From Rhizobium tumorigenes (lineage in GTDB: Bacteria; Pseudomonadota; Alphaproteobacteria; Rhizobiales; Rhizobiaceae): a stretch of DNA of 64,000 bases. The stretch covers positions 310,001-374,000 of the forward strand of contig NZ_CP117255.1 of NCBI RefSeq assembly GCF_003240565.2, given 5' to 3'. A program made the translations under genes and the position numbers. Positions 27,638 through 37,660 of the stretch are shown piece by piece. The notes under the pieces are model-generated. The model saw only the letters and a list, made by a program, of their open reading frames with translations. It was not told the origin of the DNA and ran no database searches. Within the stretch, counting starts at the first letter, position 1; every line of letters begins with the position of its first letter.

Positions 27638-28204
27638 ATGCAGCCGGACGGCGGGCCTCTGAAACGGTGGATCTCGGGCCTGGCGGCGCTTTGCATGGCG
27701 CTGGCAGCCTGGATCTATATGGTTTTCGTGCTGCCATTCCGGGCTGCTGCTGCGGGTCGCAATCCGTTGTCGCTCCGCGTACAGGGCTATGAGAGTGGCG
27801 ACGTCCTCGACATGCTGCAATTTCTCCGCAGCCATCCCGATGCGGCGGCCATCCAGCATGGACTGGATACAGGGCCGGCACTTGTCTTTGCCGTGGCGTC
27901 AACCGCTCTGCTTTTCCTGCTGCTGAAGCTGGTGAAACCGGGCGGCATCTTTTTCGGCAGGCCGATCCCACCGGCCGGCGTCACATTGCTGTTCTCCCTG
28001 CCCATCCTCTACGGGCTGGTCGCCTGCGGCGAGACGATCCTCGCAATACTGGTCTTCCCGCCAGCTCTGCCTTCGGAGCAATCACTGGCATTTGCCGCCG
28101 TTGTCATGCCTGTGCTCGGGCGACTCAAATTCCTGACGCTGGTGGTGGCCATCATCCTGCTCATTCGCTTTGCCGTCCTCAGTCGCCAGCCCGAACTGGA
28201 TTGA
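27638..28204 (+). CDS. Hypothetical integral membrane protein
   Basis: A 188-residue protein with four hydrophobic segments (around residues 11-30, 77-97, 110-130 and 148-178). No family motif is recognised. It starts 4 bp after guaB, so it is probably cotranscribed and translationally coupled, which does not by itself imply a purine role. The first segment could act as an uncleaved signal anchor, with a loop of about 50 residues before the second segment. Confidence 0.6.
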   Translation: MQPDGGPLKRWISGLAALCMALAAWIYMVFVLPFRAAAAGRNPLSLRVQGYESGDVLDMLQFLRSHPDAAAIQHGLDTGPALVFAVASTALLFLLLKLVKPGGIFFGRPIPPAGVTLLFSLPILYGLVACGETILAILVFPPALPSEQSLAFAAVVMPVLGRLKFLTLVVAIILLIRFAVLSRQPELD

Positions 28205-28404
28205 TAGGCCAGCTGCTGGGCTCGCGCCTTTACCGGTGGGGCCCGCGACCACCGCGTGACAAACTGCAGTGCACGCTTTGGCAGCGTCCAATCTGTCACG
28301 AGGTATCCGCCTGGAGATCTTCGGATACCCGCTGCAGGCGCTGGCAGGCGCCCGTTTTTTCGACTAGAGCAGCATCATGTTCCCGCAGTCCCTGGAGTTG
28401 CTGC

Positions 28405-28821
28405 ATGACCGGCTACGAAATGTTTTGGCCCTTGGTTGCACAGACCGTTCTGGTGTTTATCCTCTACGGCCTGCTGAGCCTGCGCCGCTCTGCTGCCATG
28501 AAGAGCGGCAGGGCTAAGATGGAGCAATTCCGAGAAAATCGCGACGAGCCGGCCGAAAGCCTGGTGGTGCGCAATGCCATCGCCAACCAGTTCGAATTGC
28601 CGGTACTGTTCTACGTCGTCTCCGTCGTCCTGTTCATGACCCAAGCCGACAATCTTCCGGCAGTCGCCCTTGCCTGGTTTTTCGTGGCAATGCGCTATGG
28701 CCACGCCTATGTGCATGTCACCAGCAACAACCTGCGTTATCGCGGCCCCCTGTTTGCCTTGAGCTTCCTGGCGCTCGTCGGCCTCTGGGTGTGGCTGGCA
28801 GTCTGGCTCGCCTTTTCCTGA
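28405..28821 (+). CDS. MAPEG-family membrane protein
   Basis: A 138-residue four-helix membrane protein. The MAPEG signature is seen as VVRNAIANQFELPVLFYVVS, where the Asn and Glu of NxFExP are typical, followed by AWFFVAMRYGHAYVHVTSNNLRYRGP. Members are membrane glutathione- or eicosanoid-metabolising enzymes, but the bacterial substrate is usually unknown. GGAG lies 8 nt before ATG 28405. Its stop is immediately adjacent to the oxyR stop (TGATCA), with no gap. Confidence 0.82.
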   Translation: MTGYEMFWPLVAQTVLVFILYGLLSLRRSAAMKSGRAKMEQFRENRDEPAESLVVRNAIANQFELPVLFYVVSVVLFMTQADNLPAVALAWFFVAMRYGHAYVHVTSNNLRYRGPLFALSFLALVGLWVWLAVWLAFS

Positions 28822-29721
28822 TCAGCCTGCCACCGGCGCTGGGCTTGCCGCAATGACGGCGTCTGCCAGCGCCTGCATGTCGATGTCGCTCTGGTTGTTG
28901 CGCCGCCACGCCAGCCCGATCTCGCGTGACGGCTGAGGCTCCGCGAACGGGACGATACGGATACTGGTGCGGCCGGTCTCGGTGGCCACGGCCATTTCGG
29001 GGATCAGCGTCATTCCCATGTCGTGCGACACCATCTGCAGCAGCGTCGTCATCGACGTCGCCCCGAAATTGACAAGGCTGCGCTTGCCGGCGCCACAGAC
29101 GGAGAGCGCCTGGTCTCGAAGACAATGGCCCTCTTCCAGCAGCAGCAGGCGGTCGACATCCACTTCGTTTTCGGTGAGCGGCGACATCAGCACATCATCG
29201 CCGTTCTCGGCCATCGCCATGAAGAACCGGTCGGTGAAAAGCGACCGGGTGCGAATGCCTTCGCCCTCGAGCGGCAGCGCCGCAATGACTGCATCCAGCC
29301 TCCCTTCGCCGAGATCCGCCAGCAGCCGGCTGGTCACCGCCTCCTTCAGTTCGATCTCGACGTTCGGATAGGCCCGGCGCAGGTAGGGCACGAACTGCGG
29401 CACCAGGTAAGGCGCGACGGTCGGGATGATGCCGATGCGGATCAGCCCGTCGAGCACGCCGCCCTCCCGCCGGACCGACCGCTCCAGCCGGTCGACCTCA
29501 TGCAATATGGTGTGGACATGGGCCAGCACCTCCTCGCCCTTGCGGGTCAGGATAGTGCCGCCACGCGTGCGTTCCACCAGCTTGGCGCCGAGATAATTCT
29601 CCATCTCCATGATCTGCGCGGAGAGTGCCGGCTGGCTGATGTGGACGAGATCGGCGGCCCGGCCGAAATGTCGGGTGGTGGCAAGGGCTTCGAAATAGCG
29701 CATCTGGCGCAGCGTCAGCAT
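28822..29721 (-). CDS. oxyR: Hydrogen-peroxide-sensing LysR regulator OxyR
   Basis: A 299-residue LysR regulator. The helix-turn-helix is FGRAADLVHISQPALSAQIMEM-like (about 19-40). The redox pair is Cys200 and Cys209 (EEGHCLRDQALSVCG), the same 9-residue spacing as in E. coli OxyR C199/C208, and peroxide should form a disulfide there. The gene is divergent from katA, the classic OxyR target, with 121 bp between starts. It should activate katA when oxidised and control itself. Confidence 0.93.
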   Translation of the reverse strand: MLTLRQMRYFEALATTRHFGRAADLVHISQPALSAQIMEMENYLGAKLVERTRGGTILTRKGEEVLAHVHTILHEVDRLERSVRREGGVLDGLIRIGIIPTVAPYLVPQFVPYLRRAYPNVEIELKEAVTSRLLADLGEGRLDAVIAALPLEGEGIRTRSLFTDRFFMAMAENGDDVLMSPLTENEVDVDRLLLLEEGHCLRDQALSVCGAGKRSLVNFGATSMTTLLQMVSHDMGMTLIPEMAVATETGRTSIRIVPFAEPQPSREIGLAWRRNNQSDIDMQALADAVIAASPAPVAG

Positions 29722-29842
29722 GATAGGATTTCCTGATCGAAAATAACATTTAATAAGATTGGAAATTATCGAAAGTCAATGGGACAACGGGCGACCGAAC
29801 CTGCAGGAGGGTTCGAAACGCATCTGAGCCAGGAGGATAATC
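29722..29842. promoter_or_regulatory. oxyR-katA divergent promoter region
   Basis: A 121-bp AT-rich intergenic region between divergent oxyR and katA. It contains GAT/ATC-type dyads around 29740-29775 (for example GATCGAAAATAAC and GAAATTATCGAAAG) that could be OxyR half-sites. I see no exact ATAGnt-type OxyR consensus, so the operator assignment rests mainly on position. Confidence 0.4.
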
Positions 29843-31327
29843 ATGGTCGATCGCCCAATTCTAACAACAACGGCTGGCGCGCCGGTTCCCAACAACCAGA
29901 ACACGCTAACCGCCGGGCCTCGCGGTGGTGTGATGCTGCAGGACTACCAGCTGCTCGAAAAGCTCGCCCACCAGAACCGTGAACGCATCCCGGAACGCGC
30001 CGTGCATGCCAAGGGCTGGGGCGCGCATGGCACCCTGAAAATCACTGGCGACATTTCCAAGTACACCAGGGCCGCAGCACTGCAGCCGGGCACCGAAACG
30101 CCGATGCTGGCACGCTTCTCGACCGTTGCCGGCGAGCAAGGTGCTGCCGATGCCGAGCGCGACGTGCGCGGTTTTGCGCTGAAGTTCTACACATCCGAGG
30201 GCAACTGGGACATGGTCGGCAACAACACGCCGGTGTTCTTCGTGCGCGATCCCTACAAGTTCCCTGACTTCATCCACACCCAGAAGCGCCACCCGAAGAC
30301 GAACATGCGCTCAGCCACTGCCATGTGGGATTTCTGGTCGTTGTCGCCCGAAAGCCTGCACCAGGTGACGATCCTGATGTCGGACCGTGGCTGTCCTGTA
30401 TCGCCGCTGCACATGAACGGCTACGGTTCGCACACCTATTCCTTCTGGAACGATGCCGGCGAACGCTACTGGGTGAAATTCCACTTCAAGACCCAGCACG
30501 GCCACAAGTTCTACACTAACGAGGAAGCCGAGCAGGTCATCGGCAAGACGCGCGAAAGCTATCAGGAGGCACTTTACGGCTCCATCGAGGATGGCAATTA
30601 CCCGCGCTGGACCGTCCAGGTGCAGATCATGCCGGAAATGGATGCTGAGAAGACGTCCTACAACCCGTTCGACCTGACGAAAGTCTGGCCGCACTCGGAA
30701 TATCCGCCGATCGAAATCGGCGTGATCGAACTGAACCGCAATCCGGAAAACTACTTCGCCGAGATCGAGAACGCCGCGTTCTCGCCGTCGAACATCGTGC
30801 CCGGTATCGGCTTCTCGCCGGACAAGATGCTGCAGGCCCGTGTTTTTGCTTATGCCGATGCCCACCGCCATCGTCTCGGCACGCACTACGAGCATATCCC
30901 CGTCAACCAGCCCAAGGCGCCGGTTCATCACTATCACCGCGATGGCCAGATGAACACATTCGGTGGCATCCGGACCGGTCATCCGGACGCCTACTACGAG
31001 CCGAACTCGTTCAATGGTCCGGTCGAGCTGCCGTCCGCCCAGGAGCCGCCTTTGCGGATCGATGGCGAAATGGCACGCTTCAACCACCGCGAGGGCAACG
31101 ACGACTATGGCCAGGTCCGCGACCTGTTCAACCTTTTCGACACGGCGCAGAAGGGCCGGCTGTTCTCGAACATTGCCGCAGCCATGGGCGGTGTCCCCGG
31201 CGAGATCGTCGAGCGTCAGCTGGCCCATTTCAAGCTAGTGCATCCGGAATACGAAGCCGGTGTCCGTATCGCCCTGAAGAACGCGCACGGCTACGAAGCC
31301 GATACGATCAGCGCTGCCGCAGAGTAA
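29843..31327 (+). CDS. katA: Catalase, clade-3 monofunctional type
   Basis: A 494-residue haem catalase that splits H2O2 into water and O2. The catalytic His55 lies in [14 protein letters not shown], the distal Asn region is [20 protein letters not shown], and the proximal haem ligand motif is [15 protein letters not shown]. The size matches small-subunit catalases. AGGAGG precedes the start by a few bases. It is divergent from oxyR, so induction by peroxide is expected. It ends at a strong hairpin shared with the convergent lsrB-like gene. Confidence 0.95.
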   Translation: MVDRPILTTTAGAPVPNNQNTLTAGPRGGVMLQDYQLLEKLAHQNRERIPERAVHAKGWGAHGTLKITGDISKYTRAAALQPGTETPMLARFSTVAGEQGAADAERDVRGFALKFYTSEGNWDMVGNNTPVFFVRDPYKFPDFIHTQKRHPKTNMRSATAMWDFWSLSPESLHQVTILMSDRGCPVSPLHMNGYGSHTYSFWNDAGERYWVKFHFKTQHGHKFYTNEEAEQVIGKTRESYQEALYGSIEDGNYPRWTVQVQIMPEMDAEKTSYNPFDLTKVWPHSEYPPIEIGVIELNRNPENYFAEIENAAFSPSNIVPGIGFSPDKMLQARVFAYADAHRHRLGTHYEHIPVNQPKAPVHHYHRDGQMNTFGGIRTGHPDAYYEPNSFNGPVELPSAQEPPLRIDGEMARFNHREGNDDYGQVRDLFNLFDTAQKGRLFSNIAAAMGGVPGEIVERQLAHFKLVHPEYEAGVRIALKNAHGYEADTISAAAE

Positions 31328-31354
31328 AATTTTTCGTTGCGAGAACAGATATTG

Positions 31355-31380
31355 GAAATCGGGGCTTCGGCCCCGATTTC
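31355..31380. terminator. Bidirectional terminator between katA and the LysR gene
   Basis: An 11-bp perfect stem with TTCG tetraloop (GAAATCGGGGC, TTCG, GCCCCGATTTC) lies 28 bp past the katA stop. The convergent LysR gene ends at 31411, so it can terminate both. Confidence 0.85.
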
Positions 31381-31410
31381 TGTTTCAGGCAGACCCTGCC
31401 TGATGGGCGA

Positions 31411-32364
31411 TTACCAGCTCGGAAGCACCAGGGCGGCCTTGGAGCGCGGCAGGTAGCGGTTGAGGCCCTTGCTGTCGGCTTCGCTCTCTTCGCCGGTTGC
31501 TGCCGGCGTGATGTTGTCCAGGCAGGCCGAGATATGGGCTGTGATGGCATTCATCAGCGATGCGGAGACGCCAGGCCGCTTCATGATACCGATCTGCACC
31601 GGCGGCAGGGCTGGAAAGCCATCCGCGTGGCTGAGAACCTTCATGCCGTTGCGCAGTGCCGATTCCGGCATCACCGAGACCGCAAGGCCCGCCAGCACTG
31701 CAGACGCGATGACGGTGCACGACCAGCTGGTGAACAGCACCTGATATTCGCGGCCGACAGCATCGAGCGACGAACAGCTGACCTGCCGCCACGGGCAATC
31801 CCGCCTGCCCAGCGCCAGCGGCACCGGTGCATCGTCGCGCAGCGGATGGTTGGCTGAACTCACCCAGCAGAGCGGCTCGGTCCTGACGACGTCGGACACG
31901 CGTTCGCGCGGATTGTGGGTGACGAGCGCGATGTCGAGTTCGCCACGCGCCATCTTCTCGGCAAGGTCGACCGACGGTTCGCAGACGATGTAAAGCTCGA
32001 CATTCGGATGGGTCTTGGCAAAGCGGCCGATGATCTCCGGCATATAGCGATCGGCGTAATCGTCGGGCGTGCCGATGCGCAGCGTGCCTTCCAGCCTGTT
32101 GTCGTCGAAAGCCGCAATTGCCTCGTTGTTGAGGCGGATGATGCGCCGGGCGTAGTCGAGCAGCTTTTCGCCCTCGGCCGTCAGCCGGTTGCCGCGACCG
32201 TCCTTTATGAACAGTTGCTTGCCGACCCGCTCCTCGAGCCGGCGCATCTGCATGGAGACTGCAGACTGGGTCTTGAAGATGCGATCGGCCGCCTTGGTGA
32301 AACTGCCGGTGTCGACGATGGCGATAAAGGTCTGCAACTGGTCGATATCGAGCGGCGCTGCCAT
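31411..32364 (-). CDS. lsrB: LysR-family regulator, LsrB-like
   Basis: A 317-residue LysR regulator. The N-terminus MAAPLDIDQLQTFIAIVDTG and helix-turn-helix SFTKAADRIFKTQSAVSMQM resemble rhizobial LsrB, which controls LPS, glutathione and oxidative-stress genes. The ligand-binding domain is cysteine-rich (Cys128, 166, 190, 197, 216 and one near the end), consistent with the redox sensing reported for LsrB. It lies between katA and a DUF1127 gene, with gshA beyond. ATG 32364 is preferred over 32394 because of AGGTGAG upstream. The symbol is my best match, not certain. Confidence 0.65.
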   Translation of the reverse strand: MAAPLDIDQLQTFIAIVDTGSFTKAADRIFKTQSAVSMQMRRLEERVGKQLFIKDGRGNRLTAEGEKLLDYARRIIRLNNEAIAAFDDNRLEGTLRIGTPDDYADRYMPEIIGRFAKTHPNVELYIVCEPSVDLAEKMARGELDIALVTHNPRERVSDVVRTEPLCWVSSANHPLRDDAPVPLALGRRDCPWRQVSCSSLDAVGREYQVLFTSWSCTVIASAVLAGLAVSVMPESALRNGMKVLSHADGFPALPPVQIGIMKRPGVSASLMNAITAHISACLDNITPAATGEESEADSKGLNRYLPRSKAALVLPSW

Positions 32365-32564
32365 CGTCTCACCTATGAAAAGAGTTGATGACAAGCATTA
32401 GAAACATTCGTTGGACTGATCAATAGCCATTTGGCATCTTCCAACTGCAAATTGCATCGCAATCGAACGGCAGCGTCGTCGTTCGCGCCCGATCAACACC
32501 ACCTGATCTCCCGGATCCCCCCATGAGGAAGGTGGTTTTTGCGTGCCTTGGGAAGGATAGTTAA

Positions 32565-32864
32565 ATGAGCACGACGGAACTGAGATTGCCAATGAAGACC
32601 GCCACACGCACCATGCCGCTTGCAGCCCGCGTGACCTCTGTCTTTGCCATGCTGATCTCTGCAGGCCGCGTGTTCCGCCATCGCACGGAAATCAATCGCC
32701 TGCATGAGCTCGACGACAACCAGCTGCGCGACATCGGCTTGACCAGGGGCGAGCTGAACAGGGCCCTTTTGGGTTCCTCGTTCTTCGAAGACCCGTCGTC
32801 GCACCTGACGCACTCAGCCCGTCGCCGTGCGCGCAGTTTCGGTAGCCATGACTTTCGCGGCTGA
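32565..32864 (+). CDS. DUF1127 domain-containing small protein
   Basis: A 99-residue basic protein. The DUF1127 motif is present at about residues 43-68 (INRLHELDDNQLRDIGL and TRGELNRALLG), in a helical YjiS-like domain common in rhizobia, where members are linked to RNA binding or carbon/phosphate adaptation. The rest is basic, with RRRARSFGS near the end. GGAAGGA precedes ATG 32565. It is divergent from the LsrB-like gene, with 200 bp between starts, and is closed by a strong terminator. Confidence 0.82.
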   Translation: MSTTELRLPMKTATRTMPLAARVTSVFAMLISAGRVFRHRTEINRLHELDDNQLRDIGLTRGELNRALLGSSFFEDPSSHLTHSARRRARSFGSHDFRG

Positions 32865-32911
32865 GAATTCAAGTTTCCCCGCAGGGCGATAGCCAATTGC
32901 CCTGCCTCTTG

Positions 32912-32946
32912 CCCGGTGTCCGGCCTAGCCGACACCGGGTTTTTTT
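32912..32946 (+). terminator. Terminator after the DUF1127 gene
   Basis: Stem CCCGGTGTC / GACACCGGG with a 10-nt loop (32912-32939), followed by seven T at 32940-32946. It lies between the DUF1127 gene and the convergent gshA and could serve both. Confidence 0.88.
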
Positions 32947-32973
32947 GTGCCGGCCCCGCGCGTGCCGAACACT

Positions 32974-34347
32974 CTAATACTGGTATTCGTCGAACACCGG
33001 CTCGACGGACTGGTTCCAACGACCGTTGTAGCGCGTCAGCATGTCGTCGGAGAGGGTTGCCTTATTGGCCAGCACTTCTTCTAGAGGCGCGAGGAACAGG
33101 CTTTCGTCCTGGCCTTCGCTGTTGAGCCGGGCACGGGACTTCAGGCCTGCGCGCGAGATCGAAACCACGTCATGGGCGATGTCGAGCAGCGAGCGACCGC
33201 CGAAGCTTGCAGTCAGGCCCTGCACAGGCACCGCGTTGCGCAGCGTCTCGACCTCGTCGAAGCCCCAGCCCTTGGTCAGTTCGTCAGCCGCCGACAGGGC
33301 AGCATCGTCATAGAGCAACCCGACCCAGAAGGCCGGCAGGGCACAGATCCGGCGCCAGGGGCCACCATCCGCACCGCGCATTTCCAGGAAGCGCTTCAGC
33401 CGCACATCGGGAAACAGGGTAGACAGGTGATTGGTCCAGTCGCCCATGGTCGGCTCCCACGATGCAATCTCGCCCTTCAGCGCACCGTTCATGAACTGGC
33501 GGAACGTCACGTGGGTACAGTCGTGGTAGCTGCCGTCGCGAACGATGAAATACATCGGCACGTCGAGCGCCCATTCTACATAGTGCTCGAAGCGGAAATC
33601 GTCGCCGAAGGTGAACGGCAGCAAGCCCGAACGGTTGTTGTCCGTATCGCGCCAGATATCGCCGCGCCAGGAAGACAGGCCGTTCGGCTTGCCTTCGGTA
33701 AACGGCGAGGCGGCAAACAGCGCTGTCGCCAGCGACTGCAGCTTCATAGATACGCGCATCTTCTGGCGCATGTCGGCTTCGGAGGAAAAGTCGAGGTTCA
33801 CCTGGATGGTACAGGTGCGGTACATCATGTCGAGACCCTTGCTGCCAACCTTCGGCATGTAGCGGGTCATGATGTCGTAACGTGATTTCGGCATGCGCGG
33901 CGTTTCGGCCAGCGTCCATTTCGGGCTGCCACCGACGCCGAGAAAGCGGATACCCATCGGCTCGGCAACTTCACGCACGGTTGCGAGGTGCTGGTTCGAT
34001 TCCTTGCAGGTCTGGTGAATAGTCTCGACCGGCGCCCCGGACAGCTCAAACTGGCCGCCGGGTTCGATCGATATGGCACCCATGCCCGATGGTTCGGCCA
34101 GCCCGATGACATGGCCGGCATCGATGATCTCGTCCCAGCCGAGCTTTTCGCGCATGCCTTTCAGCAGGGCCGAGATGCTGGCATCGCCGAAATAGGGAAC
34201 CGGGCTATTGTCGGCGCGGAAAAAGGCGAACTTCTCGTGCTCGGTGCCGATGCGAAAGCTGTCCTTCGGCTTGCTGCCGGCGTCGAGATATTCGGTCAGT
34301 TCCGACACCGATGCGATCGGGGTCTGGTCGGTCGTGTCGCGGGCCAT
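32974..34347 (-). CDS. gshA: Glutamate-cysteine ligase
   Basis: A 457-residue ATP-dependent ligase making gamma-glutamylcysteine, the first step of glutathione synthesis. It is the plant-type GCS2 family common in Alphaproteobacteria: IGTEHEKFAFFRADNSPVPY, GAISIEPGGQFELSGAP, TCTIQVNLDFSSEADM, and SSWRGDIWRDTDNNRSGLLP are the diagnostic stretches. Family members carry a regulatory disulfide in plants, but this is not obvious here. It sits near katA/oxyR/lsrB-like genes, forming an oxidative-defence block. The upstream region is 150 bp and has no other gene. Confidence 0.94.
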   Translation of the reverse strand: MARDTTDQTPIASVSELTEYLDAGSKPKDSFRIGTEHEKFAFFRADNSPVPYFGDASISALLKGMREKLGWDEIIDAGHVIGLAEPSGMGAISIEPGGQFELSGAPVETIHQTCKESNQHLATVREVAEPMGIRFLGVGGSPKWTLAETPRMPKSRYDIMTRYMPKVGSKGLDMMYRTCTIQVNLDFSSEADMRQKMRVSMKLQSLATALFAASPFTEGKPNGLSSWRGDIWRDTDNNRSGLLPFTFGDDFRFEHYVEWALDVPMYFIVRDGSYHDCTHVTFRQFMNGALKGEIASWEPTMGDWTNHLSTLFPDVRLKRFLEMRGADGGPWRRICALPAFWVGLLYDDAALSAADELTKGWGFDEVETLRNAVPVQGLTASFGGRSLLDIAHDVVSISRAGLKSRARLNSEGQDESLFLAPLEEVLANKATLSDDMLTRYNGRWNQSVEPVFDEYQY

Positions 34348-34500
34348 GAAGCTACCTTGATCTCGGAACGGTGCCTGTGCGGAAGACAGACTTAAAGAAT
34401 GGCTGATAGGGCTGGACTCAGTTACGGTGCAAGTGAATTTGTTTCAAGGCTTGTTCAAAAAAATACGATCTCGCCCAAATTTGTACGGTGCCTTGAGTAT

Positions 34501-35238
34501 TTATTGCCAATCGCCGATCGCCGCCTGTATCACCGCCATCGCAGCGACCGCTGCCGTGTCTGCTCTGAGGATACGGGGCCCGAGCGGAATGGCTGTCACG
34601 AAATCCAGGGATCGCAACCGGGCGCGCTCCTCCTCCGAAAACCCGCCCTCCGGCCCGACAAGAAGTGCCAGCTGCGTCTCCTGTATGGACCGCAGCAGCG
34701 GCAGCGGGTTCTGCCCTGCATCGCCCTCGTCACAATAGATGATCCGGCGCTCGCCAGGCCAGCGATCGAGCAGGTCGTTGAGCTTCACGGGCTCCGCAAC
34801 GTCGGGGATCGCCAGGATGCCGCATTGCTCGGCTGCCTCGACGGCGTTGGCGCGTAGCCGGTCGATGCTGCCGATCTTGCCCTGCACATGCTGTGTCATC
34901 ACCGGCTGCAGAATGCCTGCGCCCATCTCCACGGCCTTCTGGACCAGGTAGTCGAGACGGCCGACTTTCAGCGGCGCGAAGAGATAGTGCAGATCCGAAG
35001 GTGCCGGCTGCGGGCGTGTCTGCAAATGCGGGATCAGCAGCAGGCGCTTGCGGGTGGGAAAGTCAAGCTTGGTCTGCCATTCCCCGTCGCGGCCGTTGAA
35101 GATCAAAATTTCCGCATCTGCTTCGAGCCGCAGCACATTGGCCAGATAGTTAAATTGTTCTGCGCCGACCTCGACGGGTTGGCCCTCTGAGATATCGGCG
35201 GCGACGAACAATCGCTGCATACGAAAATTGGCGCGCAT
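34501..35238 (-). CDS. rsmE: 16S rRNA m3U1498 methyltransferase RsmE
   Basis: A 245-residue SPOUT methyltransferase. The N-terminal PUA-like domain opens [18 protein letters not shown]; the C-terminal trefoil knot shows [15 protein letters not shown] and [20 protein letters not shown], both RsmE signatures. It methylates N3 of U1498 in 16S rRNA. The start at 35238 adds MRANFR and has AGGG upstream; ATG 35220 is also possible. The phosphate transporter gene ends 14 bp upstream on the same strand, so the two may be cotranscribed. Confidence 0.92.
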   Translation of the reverse strand: MRANFRMQRLFVAADISEGQPVEVGAEQFNYLANVLRLEADAEILIFNGRDGEWQTKLDFPTRKRLLLIPHLQTRPQPAPSDLHYLFAPLKVGRLDYLVQKAVEMGAGILQPVMTQHVQGKIGSIDRLRANAVEAAEQCGILAIPDVAEPVKLNDLLDRWPGERRIIYCDEGDAGQNPLPLLRSIQETQLALLVGPEGGFSEEERARLRSLDFVTAIPLGPRILRADTAAVAAMAVIQAAIGDWQ

Positions 35239-35252
35239 GGAAACCCTGGCTG

Positions 35253-36746
35253 TTAGACGAAGAGCGCGAACATAACCGAATAAACCCCGGCCGCAAGCAG
35301 GGCCGCCGCAGGCACCGTCACGATCCAGGCGCCGATGATCGTCAGGAAATGCGACCGGCGTACAAGCCGGCGGCGGCTGATCTCGTCCGGATTGAAGACC
35401 TCCTGCTCTTCGATATCCCAATGCTCGGCCTTCATCCGCATATAGGCCATCCGCCGTTTCGAGTTGCGGGTGTACCATTCACGGAAGAATCCGACCCCGA
35501 AGACCGCGCCGATTGCGACATGGGTCGAGCTGACCGGCATTCCGAACCAGGACGTGACGATAACGGTCAGCGCCGCCGAAAGCGCGACGCAATAGCCGCG
35601 CATCGGGTTGAGCTTGGTGATCTGCTCGCCGACAAGTCGGATCAGCCGTGGCCCGAACAGCAGGATGCCGACGGCAATGCCGCAGCCGCCGATCAGGACG
35701 ACCCAGAACGGCGCTGGACCGGCAGGCAAGGTCCCCGCAGAGCGCACGATCGCGCTCAGTGGACCGACGGTGTTGGCGATATCGTTGGCGCCATGGGCAA
35801 AGGACAGCAGCGCCGCCGAGCAGATCAACGGCAGGCGAAAGAGACCGCGCAACGAGCTGTTCTTGTTCTCGAGGCCGACCGACTGGCGCGCTACCAGCGG
35901 CCGCGCCATCAGCCATACCAGCAGGCCGACGGTGATGCCGATCGTCAGAACCGTTGCCGGGGAATAGGGCGCGGCGCGCGCAAGCACCATGACGAGGTAA
36001 GAGGCAAAAGTGCCCGCCATCGTCCCTGTCAGGATCGGGATCCAGTAGCGGGCAGCACGGATCTTGTCGTCGCGGTAGATGATGAAGGTCTTGATCAGAT
36101 ACAGGAAGCCTGCGGCAATCGCCCCGGCGATCATTGGCGTCAGCATCCAGGTGGCCGAGATCGCGATGACCGTGCGCCAGTGGATGGTATCCACACCGAC
36201 GCCGGCAATCCCCGCGCCGATGACCGCCCCGACGATGGCATGCGTGGTGGAGACAGGCGCCTTCAGCCACGTCGCCAGATTGATCCAGACGGCGGCGGCA
36301 GTGAGCGCCGAGATCATCACCCAGGCCAGCAGGCCGCTCTGGGCAATCAGCGACGTGTCGATGATCTGCGAGGAGATGGTCCGCACCACGGGTCCGCCGG
36401 CGATGGTGGCGCCCAGCACCTCGACCACAGCTGCCATCACCAGCGCCTGGCGCATGCCGATAGCGCGCGCACCGACGGCAGCGCCCACGGTATTCGCCAC
36501 GTCTTTGGCGCCGATGTTGAGCGCCATGTAGCCAGCCAGCGCCACGCCAGCAATGACCAGCGTCGCGCCGGGTCGGTCGAACACGTAAATGCCGGCAAAC
36601 AGCATCGCAACGCCGAGAAATATCAGCGCATAGCCGGGCGCGATCAGCGGCTTGACCACGTGCTCTGCGGCGTCCTCGACATAGGTGAGCTTGTCGAGGT
36701 CCTTGTCGAGAGTTGGCTTTATCAATCCGGCTGGCCGCTCAGACAT
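35253..36746 (-). CDS. pit: Inorganic phosphate transporter, PiT family
   Basis: A 497-residue protein with about ten to twelve transmembrane segments, a low-affinity phosphate (metal-phosphate/H+) carrier. The duplicated PiT signature is present in both halves: [19 protein letters not shown] (about 79-97) and [18 protein letters not shown] (about 317-334). The first copy has Lys in place of the usual Asn of GANDVAN. A cytoplasmic extension of about 45 residues precedes the first helix. No PhoU gene is next to it. It is 36 bp downstream of a NUDIX gene on the same strand. Confidence 0.9.
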   Translation of the reverse strand: MSERPAGLIKPTLDKDLDKLTYVEDAAEHVVKPLIAPGYALIFLGVAMLFAGIYVFDRPGATLVIAGVALAGYMALNIGAKDVANTVGAAVGARAIGMRQALVMAAVVEVLGATIAGGPVVRTISSQIIDTSLIAQSGLLAWVMISALTAAAVWINLATWLKAPVSTTHAIVGAVIGAGIAGVGVDTIHWRTVIAISATWMLTPMIAGAIAAGFLYLIKTFIIYRDDKIRAARYWIPILTGTMAGTFASYLVMVLARAAPYSPATVLTIGITVGLLVWLMARPLVARQSVGLENKNSSLRGLFRLPLICSAALLSFAHGANDIANTVGPLSAIVRSAGTLPAGPAPFWVVLIGGCGIAVGILLFGPRLIRLVGEQITKLNPMRGYCVALSAALTVIVTSWFGMPVSSTHVAIGAVFGVGFFREWYTRNSKRRMAYMRMKAEHWDIEEQEVFNPDEISRRRLVRRSHFLTIIGAWIVTVPAAALLAAGVYSVMFALFV

Positions 36747-36782
36747 GCTTTCTCCTCGACGTCGAGGCGCAATGCTGTGGGA

Positions 36783-37307
36783 TCACGGCGTAGAACTGCG
36801 GTCGGTGTCTTCGGCTTGGTCGGTGTGTCCCATCCGTTGCTGAAAGCGCAGGATGAGATCGCGCAGTTCCGGTTCACGGACGCGCCTGACGGCTTCGTTA
36901 CAGGAAACCCATTCGAGCGTGCGCTCGCCCTTTTCCTTGAAGTTCTTGGCCAGTTCAGTGACTGCGAGGGCATAGACCTGCACCTTGCACGGCACGGTCA
37001 TGCCGTCCTTCATAACCTTCGGATAGGTGAAAACGCCGAGAGATGTCGCATCCACTTTTCCGCGAACGCCGGCCTCTTCGTAAGCCTCGCGTGCGGCCAC
37101 TTCATGCGACAGCTTGCCGGACATCGGCCAGCCCTTGGGAATAACCCAGCGGCCGGTATCACGGCTGGTCATCAGCAACATTTCCAACTCGCCTGTCTTC
37201 TTTTTAAAGCGATAGCACAGGGCTGCGTACTGCTGCCGCGGCGGGCGGCGCAACATCAGATGCATATCGGTGGCAAGTCGGGCTAGGAGTGTCAACGGGC
37301 GGGTCAC
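36783..37307 (-). CDS. NUDIX hydrolase
   Basis: A 174-residue NUDIX-fold hydrolase. The box GWPMSGKLSHEVAAREAYEE with AGV matches GX5EX7REUXEEXGU except that the first Glu is Lys, a variation common in the RWVIPKGWPM subgroup, which includes inositol-polyphosphate-like pyrophosphatases. The substrate is a nucleoside diphosphate derivative or polyphosphate. GTG 37307 is the longest start; internal ATG 37265 (MHLMLRRPP) is an alternative. It lies upstream of the PiT gene, which makes a phosphate-related role possible but unproved. Confidence 0.85.
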   Translation of the reverse strand: MTRPLTLLARLATDMHLMLRRPPRQQYAALCYRFKKKTGELEMLLMTSRDTGRWVIPKGWPMSGKLSHEVAAREAYEEAGVRGKVDATSLGVFTYPKVMKDGMTVPCKVQVYALAVTELAKNFKEKGERTLEWVSCNEAVRRVREPELRDLILRFQQRMGHTDQAEDTDRSSTP

Positions 37308-37660
37308 CTTTGTAATTTTCGCGAGGAATCATTAGACAAGTATATTCTACATCAACCTGGACTAGAACCTATGAAAAAGCGGTTTCAGTCCGGCCTCTAA
37401 GGTGAATTATCAGCAAATCCGCGTCTCCATCGTCAGAATGCGCCGCCGTCCGTCCCTGTGACGACGAGACGCAAGATAGCCGATGGAGGAGGGTCGGTGA
37501 CACCAGACGTAGGACGGACTCGGTAGCTTTCAATCGTCCGACGGCCTCTATAGCTTCACTTTTACGATATTGCAAAAATTAAAGACTTTCCCTTAGTGTC
37601 TGGATGTCTCTGCTCCGGAGTTGGCATGCGGAGCGTATTCAGTGAAAAGGGATTGCCGAC
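37308..37660. other. Intergenic region with base-paired segments, no gene
   Basis: These 353 bp carry no convincing reading frame. A two-part stem is present: GCGTCTC and TCGTCA (37421-37435) with TGACGA and GAGACGC (37459-37472). Its loop GTCCGTCC (37448-37455) could instead pair with GGACGGAC (37512-37519). This leaves room for a structured RNA, but there is no clear terminator or promoter. Confidence 0.4.
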
